Shown: positions 17,415-25,027 of the stretch, in pieces
Layout: each line of letters opens with the position of its first letter
Position numbering within the stretch: the stretch's first letter is position 1
Origin: an uncultured Kordia sp.
GTDB lineage: Bacteria; Bacteroidota; Bacteroidia; Flavobacteriales; Flavobacteriaceae
NCBI RefSeq assembly: GCF_947496985.1
Contig: NZ_CANMEZ010000006.1
Location: forward strand, 186,001 to 250,000
Direction of reading: 5' to 3'
DNA: 64,000 nt
The notes under the pieces: model-generated
Seen by the model: only the letters and a program-made list of their open reading frames with translations
Database searches by the model: none
What the model was told of the DNA's origin: nothing
Program-made: the position numbers and the translations under genes

Positions 17415-19208
17415 ATGGAATTAACAGACTGGATTGTATTAATAGGAACATTAGCCGCAATTGTTGGTTATGGAACCTGGAAAACGCGCGGAAGTAAAAG
17501 CGCAGAAGACTATATTAAAGGAGGAAACAGTTCGAAATGGTGGACAATTGGTTTGTCAGTAATGGCAACACAAGCTAGTGCTATCACATTCTTGTCTACT
17601 ACAGGGCAAGCCTTTAGTGACGGAATGGGATTTGTTCAATTTTACTTTGGTGTTCCAATTGCCATGGTTATCATTTGTATGGTATTTATTCCTTTATATC
17701 ATAAACTCAAAGTATATACAGCTTATGAATTTCTAGAAAATCGTTTTGATCTAAAAACCAGAAGTTTAACAGCTATTCTATTCTTAATTCAACGTGGATT
17801 GGCTGCAGGAATTACCATTTTTGCACCAGCAATCATCTTATCAGTTGTATTAGGTTGGAACTTAGTAACTCTCAATATTATTATTGGTGTATTAGTTATT
17901 ATTTATACGGTTTCTGGTGGAACAAAAGCTGTAAGTGTTACACAAAAGCAACAGATGTTTATCATATTTGCTGGAATGTTTGCTGCATTTTTTATTACGC
18001 TTAATTTAATTCCGGAAAATATCGGATTTACCAAAGCGCTTGATATTGCTGGCGCAAGTGGAAAAATGAACGTTTTAGATTTTTCTTTCGATTTAGAAAA
18101 TAGATACACAATTTGGACAGGCCTTATTGGAGGAAGTTTTTTGGCTCTCTCCTACTTTGGTACTGATCAAAGTCAGGTACAACGGTATCTTTCTGGAAAA
18201 TCTGTGAAAGAAATGCGTTGGGGAATGATGTTTAACGGATTACTAAAAGTACCAATGCAATTTTTCATATTGTTGGTTGGTATCATGGTATTTGTATTTT
18301 ATCAATTTAATCCTGCACCGTTAAACTTTATTGAATCTTCTACAGAGAAAGTAAAGGCTTCTGAATATAGTGAAGAATATGATGCTTTAGACAAAAAGCA
18401 AAAGATATTATTTAATGAGAAAAAAGCTGTGAGTTTACAATTGGCGCAATCCTATAATGAAGCTGATAAGCAAAATTTATTACGATTAGATAGTATTGAA
18501 AAAACATACCGAGCAGAAGCTAAGTACTTAATCAAACGTGCCATTGATCCTGAATATGCTGAACAGTTTGATCAACTTTCACAGGAAATATCTAAGATGA
18601 AAGGAAATCCAAATAATCCAAACTATGAGGAAAAAAGTGCTGAGTTAACACAGCTATATAAAGATGCAGCAAAAGATAGCGAAACCAATGATCGAGATTA
18701 TATGTTTATTTCGTTTATCTTAAAACACCTTCCAAATGGTTTAATCGGACTATTGTTAGCGGTAATTCTTTCGGCAGCAATGTCGTCAACTGCTTCTGAA
18801 ATTAATGCATTGGCAACCATTACTTCTATGGATTTATACAAACGAAATGTAAAAGAAGAAAAAGACGATGCTCATTATGTAAACGCTACAAAAATGTTCA
18901 CATTAGGATGGGGAATTTTAGCCATTATCATTGCATGTTTTGCTAGTTTGGCTGAAAACTTAATCCAATTGGTTAATATTATTGGTTCTATTTTCTATGG
19001 AAATGTACTAGGAATTTTCTTATTAGCATTCTTCTTTAAAAAGATAAAAGGGAATGCTGTATTTGTTGCCGCATTAATAACTCAAATTGCTGTTGTAGTT
19101 GTTTGGTGGATTGATTTAATGCCGTATTTATGGTTAAATTTATTTGGTTGTGTACTCGTAATTATAATTGCAACCATCATACAATCGACACAGAAAAAAG
19201 TAGCTTAG
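17415..19208 (+). CDS. Sodium:solute symporter (SSS/SLC5 family)
   Basis: 597 residues. It has the SSS pattern: N-terminal helix, GWTIG-like segment (SKWWTIGLSVMATQASAIT), the SYFGTDQSQVQRYLS signature around residues 245-260 and AAMSSTASEINALATI near 455. About 13-14 membrane segments are expected. A hydrophilic, charged ~120-residue insertion (about 305-425) rich in Lys/Glu and probably coiled coil interrupts the helices. It should carry a sugar, sialic acid or similar solute with sodium; context points to a product of the upstream PIG-L deacetylase. A terminator follows. Confidence 0.92.
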   Translation: MELTDWIVLIGTLAAIVGYGTWKTRGSKSAEDYIKGGNSSKWWTIGLSVMATQASAITFLSTTGQAFSDGMGFVQFYFGVPIAMVIICMVFIPLYHKLKVYTAYEFLENRFDLKTRSLTAILFLIQRGLAAGITIFAPAIILSVVLGWNLVTLNIIIGVLVIIYTVSGGTKAVSVTQKQQMFIIFAGMFAAFFITLNLIPENIGFTKALDIAGASGKMNVLDFSFDLENRYTIWTGLIGGSFLALSYFGTDQSQVQRYLSGKSVKEMRWGMMFNGLLKVPMQFFILLVGIMVFVFYQFNPAPLNFIESSTEKVKASEYSEEYDALDKKQKILFNEKKAVSLQLAQSYNEADKQNLLRLDSIEKTYRAEAKYLIKRAIDPEYAEQFDQLSQEISKMKGNPNNPNYEEKSAELTQLYKDAAKDSETNDRDYMFISFILKHLPNGLIGLLLAVILSAAMSSTASEINALATITSMDLYKRNVKEEKDDAHYVNATKMFTLGWGILAIIIACFASLAENLIQLVNIIGSIFYGNVLGIFLLAFFFKKIKGNAVFVAALITQIAVVVVWWIDLMPYLWLNLFGCVLVIIIATIIQSTQKKVA

Positions 19209-19233
19209 CTTACTTAAAAAATAACTCAAAGGG

Positions 19234-19266
19234 AAAAAGCGAACTGTAATAGTTCGCTTTTTTTGT
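19234..19266 (+). terminator. Rho-independent terminator
   Basis: AAAAAGCGAACT and its perfect complement around the loop GTAAT, followed by a T run. The stem core AGCGAAC is the same as in the UUCG terminators of the peptide genes, but the loop differs. Confidence 0.85.
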
Positions 19267-19397
19267 TTTAGTTCACTGCCTACTGTAATACCGCATAATA
19301 ATAACTATTGATGAATCATGAATCGTCAATAATGAAGCTTTTTTTAAACTATTTCATACAGTTAATTTGTGCTACTAATCACAAATATTACATAATC

Positions 19398-20309
19398 ATG
19401 AAAAAAAAATTATTTACACTATTAGCAATCATCTCATGCGGTTTTTCTTTTGGTCAGGCCGATAATACTTTTCCTTATCCAAACAATGGAAATGTAGGAA
19501 TTGGAACAGGAGTCAATCAAAATAATGTGAATTTCAATTTCCAAGTACACGGAATTACAGACTACATTATTCGTCATCAACAAGCACCAAATTCTCCTGT
19601 ACAATTAAGATCCACAGAAAGAAGTACCCAAAATGGTTTAAATGTTGGAAAAACAGCAAGAATTGGAATTACAAATACCGATACAGGAGCTACATCTAAT
19701 GATGGAGCTGTCTTTAGAATGTCGAAATTAAATTTTTATATCTCAAATCTAGAACGTAAAAGTTTATTCATTGCTTCAGGCGCTGTCGGCTTGGTATTTA
19801 ACGGAGAGAATAAACGCATTTGGATGGGATCACAAAGCTATTACACACCATCTACAAGTACTAATTTTGCATCAACTAACATTACTACGACTCAAGATAA
19901 CGGGTTATATATTCGTACACGAAGTAATTTAGCCGATAAATATGGTATAAGTGTACATGTAGATAAAGATTCTCAAAACGCGATTCAGGTAGTAAGTACC
20001 AATGGAAATGATGTAAACTTTACTGTAAAACCAACAGGAGAAGTATATGCAAGAAAATATGTAACTACTTTAAACCCTTTCCCTGATTATGTATTTGAAG
20101 ACGATTACCAATTATTATCTTTTGATGAGTTACGCAATTACATAAATCTCAACAAACACCTACCTAATGTTCCTTCTGCAAAAATTGTAGAAACCAATGG
20201 AGCTGATTTAGGAGAAATGAATCGTATCCTTGTTGAAAAAGTTGAAGAATTAACTTTATATATACTACAGTTGGAAGCACGCTTAAAGAAAATTGAAGAA
20301 CAAAAATAA
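19398..20309 (+). CDS. Secreted fibre-like protein with coiled-coil C-terminus
   Basis: 303 residues from the ATG at 19398, which begins a clean signal peptide (MKKKLFTLLAIISCGFSFGQ). Residues ~25-220 are beta-rich and resemble the trimeric shaft proteins common in flavobacteria. The C-terminal ~80 residues (NKHLPNVPSAK...LGEMNRILVEKVEELTLYI) match the tail seen on many Bacteroidota fibre and peptidase S74-type proteins and should trimerise as a coiled coil. The autocleaving endosialidase chaperone motif is not obvious. The next gene starts 12 bases later; the two probably act together at the surface. Confidence 0.75.
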   Translation: MKKKLFTLLAIISCGFSFGQADNTFPYPNNGNVGIGTGVNQNNVNFNFQVHGITDYIIRHQQAPNSPVQLRSTERSTQNGLNVGKTARIGITNTDTGATSNDGAVFRMSKLNFYISNLERKSLFIASGAVGLVFNGENKRIWMGSQSYYTPSTSTNFASTNITTTQDNGLYIRTRSNLADKYGISVHVDKDSQNAIQVVSTNGNDVNFTVKPTGEVYARKYVTTLNPFPDYVFEDDYQLLSFDELRNYINLNKHLPNVPSAKIVETNGADLGEMNRILVEKVEELTLYILQLEARLKKIEEQK

Positions 20310-20321
20310 ACATCCATAACT

Positions 20322-23192
20322 ATGAGAATATTTAAAAAAATATATCTTGGGTGTGTTATATTGTTTCTTGGAATTGCTACTGCACACGCACAATGTGATA
20401 ATGATGTAAGTACAGATCCGACAAACCCGACAAATAATGCACTTCCAAAAGATTTACTCAATCCGAATGGTGATGAACGCTATCTAAACGGAACAGAATG
20501 GTTTCCATTAACTGCTGGCGGTAGCTTAGAAGATTATGACTTAGCAAATATGTTTTGGTCAGGGACTCCTTTAGAGGAAATGGATAACATTTGGTCCTTA
20601 TCAATCCCCTATTATAATTACATCAATGCATCTCCAAGACCTACACCAAAAAATGGTTGGGAATTATTATTAATTAATATTGGACGCTATCCTAACTATG
20701 TAGACACTTTAGATAATAACGAAACATTTCAGGCATTACCATATATTATAATTTACAATCGATATTCGGGAATTGTTCGTGTATTTGCTAATTTTGGTTT
20801 AGATCAATTGGTTGGTGACGGACCTGATGCGGTAGAAGTTGTCATGAGTTTTGTACTCAACAATGACAATTCCGGTTCTACAGGATTAGCACGTTTGTAC
20901 AATGGAAAAGATTTAGCCTTAGATCAAAATTCTAAAGTAACTACCATGAAATCAATAGCCAAAGCTACCAGTACTCAACGCCAATGGTTTTCAACCGATT
21001 TCCAAATTGCATACGATCCATGTACCTGTTTTTATCCTTCAAAAATTCAACTCAGTTTTAATCAAATTACACAGGAAAACATTATGTTGCATGGTAGAAG
21101 CTTATCTGTAGATGACAATTTAATTGATAATAATTTACAAATTGATCCTATGACATTTCTTTCCGGATTTGATGCTTCTGGAAACGATGCTGAAAAAGGT
21201 GGGATTTTAATCTATAAAGGGTTACAAAACCTAGTAGATGATTATATTCGTCGCTATGAAAAATATAAAGAAGATCTAACAAATGCTAACAAACAAAACA
21301 AAGTTGTAGATCATAATTTAAATGTATTAGAAGGATTAAAATATACTTTAACTGCTGTATTTACGCTTGGGACAAATCCTTCTGCCATAAGTACTGGCCC
21401 TATACAGGGTGAAGACTGGTTTAAAAATCTGAAAAAAACATATGGCCCTTTTATCAAAAAAGCAGATAAACTGAAAACCGATAACATCCTAAAAATAGCA
21501 AAAAAAGTATTAGGTTCTGATGTTAAAACATACATTGAGCAGAATTATGAAAAAGTCCCCTTACCAACAGAGCCAGATAAAAATAAGGTACCAAGTGTCA
21601 CCTTTACCGAAATGCATTTCGAAGGAACAATCTCTGATTCACAAGTAAAAGGCGGACCTACATTTTATACGCCAGGAACTTATGGAACCGCTGCAACACA
21701 AGTCATAACTCCTGGTACAAGTAACTTAACAGACCCTATTCTACAAACCATGTATGAATATCCAGTGTATAATGAAGTGTTAGGAACTTTTGCCTTACTA
21801 AACACTCCAAAAATCACTATTGCTAATCGTTACGTACCGGAAACCGTTTTTGAAAATGATTATTGGATGACTCAATATGCAAATACTGTGTATTATAAAG
21901 CGTGGACTAGGGAATATCAACTTAAAATTAGCAATGATTTAGTGTATGCGTTAAACAAAGCTTTAGATGTTAAGAACCATGAAATTAAAGCTGCATTTCG
22001 ATTCAAAGCAAAAACAGATGTCGCCCTAAATGGACAAGTATATTACAATGTGTTTTTAGATCCTAAATATACAACCAATGTAGATTCTAAAACATATGAG
22101 GTAGATATCTATGATCCTTGGATTAACCCAAGCGGCACACCATTTACAAATAGTGTTCAAAATAACTGGACTGGATATGGAGGTGAGTATGGAGATAAAG
22201 ATGGAAACTTTCAGACATCCTTTGTACCACTTGATGCATTGAAAAATTTTACAGTCGGTCTTGGTCTCAAACAAGAATTCTTTGAATTCGGCTGTATTGG
22301 TTGTCCATTTTATGAAGGTCCTAACTTTCCTAATGAAGTGTCACAAGGATTTCGTTTCGAATTTTATGATATCGAACTGGTATTAATGGTGGATATTGAG
22401 TATGACACTAAAAATGAATACGGAAAAAACAATACAAGTACACAAATCTTAACATTTGATATTAAAGGTGATCAGATTCAGTACAGTCATGAACCATATA
22501 TATACAATCTAATTGATGAAAATCTTCACAACCAATATGATGTAAAATTATTCAATGAAAATTTAGGTTTCGAAAATATTGTTTTTGATGGAAGTGATGT
22601 AAAAGATTGTTCGCTTTCGGGTACAGAATACAATTGTCGTGCTTGGAATAATATTGATATCAGTGGAAATTTAAGTACAACTGGAGGATATACGGTAAAT
22701 ATTATTGCAGGAAATCAGATTGAAACTGCTCCAGAATCTATTATTTCGCCTGAAATATCATTGTGGATTGATTCACCATTCAATCTTTCCAATCCAATGA
22801 TACATGCCAACAATGCACAAATAAATACTTTTTGTAATAGTAGTACTTACAAAGCAAATAAACTTGATCCAATGGTTGCTGAACGTACAACTAACAATCA
22901 AAATGTATTATTTGTTAAACCGAAAAAAGAAAACGCAACACCAGAGGAAATTTACCTCTATCCGAATCCTGCTGACACCTATGCTAATTTATACATAGAT
23001 AAACAACATGTCTATGATAATATTAAGGTAGAAATATATGATATGTCTACAAAAAAATATCAACTAGATATTCATAAACTAGGAAATTCTTCTTTTGCTA
23101 TAAATATTGAAAGCTTAGCTTCTGGAATTTACTTTGTAAAAGTATATGACAATAATAATTTATTGAAAACTTTAAAACTTATTCGAAAATAA
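20322..23192 (+). CDS. Large T9SS-exported surface protein
   Basis: 956 residues. A signal peptide (1-24, ending HAQ) is followed by a long beta-rich body without recognised motif. One pair of close Cys (CTCF near 235), another (GCIGCPF near 655) and a third (CSLSGTEYNC near 770) suggest disulfides. The last ~75 residues are a type A T9SS sorting domain (IYLYPNPADTYANLYI ... GIYFVKVY ... LKLIRK). It is co-transcribed with the fibre-like gene before it and followed by a strong terminator. Function unknown; adhesion is a guess. Confidence 0.85.
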   Translation: MRIFKKIYLGCVILFLGIATAHAQCDNDVSTDPTNPTNNALPKDLLNPNGDERYLNGTEWFPLTAGGSLEDYDLANMFWSGTPLEEMDNIWSLSIPYYNYINASPRPTPKNGWELLLINIGRYPNYVDTLDNNETFQALPYIIIYNRYSGIVRVFANFGLDQLVGDGPDAVEVVMSFVLNNDNSGSTGLARLYNGKDLALDQNSKVTTMKSIAKATSTQRQWFSTDFQIAYDPCTCFYPSKIQLSFNQITQENIMLHGRSLSVDDNLIDNNLQIDPMTFLSGFDASGNDAEKGGILIYKGLQNLVDDYIRRYEKYKEDLTNANKQNKVVDHNLNVLEGLKYTLTAVFTLGTNPSAISTGPIQGEDWFKNLKKTYGPFIKKADKLKTDNILKIAKKVLGSDVKTYIEQNYEKVPLPTEPDKNKVPSVTFTEMHFEGTISDSQVKGGPTFYTPGTYGTAATQVITPGTSNLTDPILQTMYEYPVYNEVLGTFALLNTPKITIANRYVPETVFENDYWMTQYANTVYYKAWTREYQLKISNDLVYALNKALDVKNHEIKAAFRFKAKTDVALNGQVYYNVFLDPKYTTNVDSKTYEVDIYDPWINPSGTPFTNSVQNNWTGYGGEYGDKDGNFQTSFVPLDALKNFTVGLGLKQEFFEFGCIGCPFYEGPNFPNEVSQGFRFEFYDIELVLMVDIEYDTKNEYGKNNTSTQILTFDIKGDQIQYSHEPYIYNLIDENLHNQYDVKLFNENLGFENIVFDGSDVKDCSLSGTEYNCRAWNNIDISGNLSTTGGYTVNIIAGNQIETAPESIISPEISLWIDSPFNLSNPMIHANNAQINTFCNSSTYKANKLDPMVAERTTNNQNVLFVKPKKENATPEEIYLYPNPADTYANLYIDKQHVYDNIKVEIYDMSTKKYQLDIHKLGNSSFAINIESLASGIYFVKVYDNNNLLKTLKLIRK

Positions 23193-23218
23193 CCAATACA
23201 CTAAATTTATACTTCAAC

Positions 23219-23251
23219 AAAACGACTTCCGATATCAGGAAGTCGTTTTTA
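23219..23251 (+). terminator. Rho-independent terminator
   Basis: A perfect 12-base stem AAAACGACTTCC around GATATCA followed by TTTTTAT. It ends the T9SS cargo transcript. Confidence 0.85.
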
Positions 23252-23283
23252 TCTTTTATAAGCTTTCATCTTATATGCCTTAT

Positions 23284-23308
23284 AAAAAGAACGAACCGAA
23301 GTTCGCTC
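23284..23308 (-). terminator. UUCG-tetraloop terminator (minus strand)
   Basis: On the minus strand: GAGCGAAC-TTCG-GTTCGTTC then TTTTTA. It is the same hairpin as at 13683 and 14020, with one G.U pair, and follows the lone lanthipeptide-like gene on this strand. Confidence 0.75.
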
Positions 23309-23315
23309 ATTCTAT

Positions 23316-23534
23316 CTAATTAGATGATTCACATTCAGTTGGAAAACCGTTCGTAAAACTTCTACTTGTATATGGCTCATAAGGCTCATCTGGTGGACCA
23401 GACGGACAATCATTAGAACAATCACATCTACTTCCAGAGATTCCTCCCATTAAATTTGCATGTAATTGTTCAGCATTAAAATTAGAAATTGACCTTTTGT
23501 TTAATGACAAATTTTTTAAATTTCTTTTTTTCAT
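23316..23534 (-). CDS. Lone class I lanthipeptide-like precursor
   Basis: 72 residues. The leader (MKKRNLKNLSLNKRSIS) is of the same class as at 13159, with GG at 30-31. The 41-residue core has four Cys (three clustered: RCDCSNDC), many Ser/Thr and Pro. It is alone on the minus strand between a T9SS cargo gene and a long intergenic region, more than 9 kb from the peptide cluster, but it carries the same UUCG terminator. It probably shares unlinked processing enzymes with the other precursors. Confidence 0.75.
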   Translation of the reverse strand: MKKRNLKNLSLNKRSISNFNAEQLHANLMGGISGSRCDCSNDCPSGPPDEPYEPYTSRSFTNGFPTECESSN

Positions 23535-24157
23535 AATTAGAAAATTTTATGATTAATATACTTTGTAGTTCACAAACCTTGTATTTGTTACCCTTTTTTT
23601 AAATTCAATATTTTATCTTATTTAAAAATAGCAATTGTAATTACTCATAAAGTAACATCATAGTCAATTAAAGATCAAACAATTACTTATAAATTAACCC
23701 CAATAGTTTTAGTGACCCTTTATAAAAGGTCATATTTAGAAGTTTTATAGTAACCTAAATTATTGTTATTTAGCTTCATAAAATTTAATTGTCGGTTCCT
23801 GAACTTGTAAGATGGGAAAACATTATAATAGTATTAAAAGCACGTAGCCGTTTATAAATTTGGTGAAGGTGTACCCTATTCAGTAATTGATGACGGTTTT
23901 CTACATCTAGGAAACCGTTTTTTAGTTTATGAACTTTTCAACAACGGCACAGATGTATAAACACACAACATCAAGTAATTTTACGCAACTTATCAAAACC
24001 GTAAAATTCACATAGAAATTCAACAGTGAAAAGTGAGTTCTTTGACATGAAATTAATTAACTAATCTACCATGCTTAATTGCAAGTAATTTTTTTCTGGT
24101 GCAATCCGAAAAACCATAAAAGAGTAGGAATCGTTTTTAATTTTAAAATTTTATATC
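23535..24157. other. 623-base intergenic region, no gene recognised
   Basis: No coding frame longer than a few dozen codons looks real. Visible structures: a TGACC...GGTCA hairpin at 23713-23732; a TAAATTTG box (plus strand) at 23855-23862 without a -33 element; and a terminator-like hairpin ACGGTTT...AAACCGT with a T run at 23893-23924. The box and the hairpin would delimit a transcript of only ~55 bases, so a small RNA or a remnant leader is possible. Confidence 0.35.
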
Positions 24158-24595
24158 ATGAGCGCACAAACAATCACAATTACATTCAAAGCAGAAGGAG
24201 CTACAGCATACACAGCTAACGTAACAGCATTAGAAGCTGGAAATATGGTTGACCCAAAAACGGGGCAAAATTGGAGTACAACACCAGATGGACAAAACCC
24301 ATATGTTTGGAATAATGATGGAAATAATGCAAACAAATTTGGTTTAATGGCAAATTACAAATATAATAACGTAGAAGCTACAGCTTTTTCTCAGTTAGTT
24401 ATTGATCCTACACAAATTTCTGGAGATGTTGAAGTTGTTGCAGAATTATGTACAGCTGCTATTGATAACGATAAAGGAAATACAATTTTACGCTTTAAGA
24501 GTACAACTGTAAACGGAGAAGTAAACGAAGCGGTAGCTTCTGTTTCTGTTTGGGGAAGTGACAAACCACAACCATCTTCTGAGTTTTATAGCTAA
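24158..24595 (+). CDS. 145-residue orphan beta-rich protein
   Basis: No signal peptide, no membrane segment, one Cys. The composition (Thr, Ala, Val, Asn) and alternating pattern suggest a beta-sandwich. I recognise no family. The ATG at 24158 is the first start in the frame, and a good terminator follows 32 bases after the stop, so it is a real single-gene transcript. A cytosolic, possibly phage-tail-like or lectin-like, structural protein is conceivable but unproven. Confidence 0.65.
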   Translation: MSAQTITITFKAEGATAYTANVTALEAGNMVDPKTGQNWSTTPDGQNPYVWNNDGNNANKFGLMANYKYNNVEATAFSQLVIDPTQISGDVEVVAELCTAAIDNDKGNTILRFKSTTVNGEVNEAVASVSVWGSDKPQPSSEFYS

Positions 24596-24627
24596 AACCC
24601 AAAACCAACCTACCATTTTTTAAAAGC

Positions 24628-24668
24628 AAAGCAGTTTCTTCTCTATCAGTTTGGAACTGCTTTTTTTA
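24628..24668 (+). terminator. Rho-independent terminator
   Basis: Stem AAAGCAGTT / AACTGCTTT with an 18-base loop and a T run. It ends the orphan gene. Confidence 0.75.
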
Positions 24669-24853
24669 ATTCTGAATTAAGATTGTAGATTTTTGAATTA
24701 TGTTATTTACTCGTCAGATTGAGTAAAATTCCTTGAATTTTGTATCAAGATCTATTTAGTAGTAACAAACGTTTCTCTATACAATTTTCTTCATTCTATT
24801 TCGAAAATCACTCGAAGTGACAAAGCCAATTTCATTAAAACTGAATGCTTAAT

Positions 24854-24948
24854 TTGTCATTCCGTATGTATTGCGGAATCCACTAGTATTCTAAATAGAT
24901 TCCTGCCTTTACTTCGACTGCGTTCAATGTGACACGCAGGAATGACAA
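24854..24948. repeat. REP-like inverted repeat
   Basis: A perfect 10-base inverted pair TTGTCATTCC / GGAATGACAA bounds 95 bases. Inside, ATTCCTGC (24899-24906) pairs with GCAGGAAT (24936-24943), and GCGGAATC (24873-24880) resembles the complement of GATTCCTGC. Such ATTCCTGC/GCAGGAAT palindromes recur in intergenic regions of flavobacterial genomes. It could be a REP/BIME-type unit; there is no transposase here. Confidence 0.55.
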
Positions 24949-25027
24949 TGTGATCCGTTCTACAACGGGATTTAATTCAACTAACATTTTTGAGTGTGTA
25001 CTGTGTACTTCTCAAAACTGAGTTTCA

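Larger units (their letters stand above)
24596..25027. other. 432-base convergent intergenic region
   Basis: It holds the terminator at 24628 and a REP-like inverted repeat at 24854-24948. No gene was recognised. The genes on both sides point into it. Confidence 0.5.

Noticed and set aside
19398-23192. Prophage tail-fibre region
   Set aside because: The first protein has a fibre-like tail but also a signal peptide, and its partner has a T9SS tail. No capsid, terminase or integrase genes are near.
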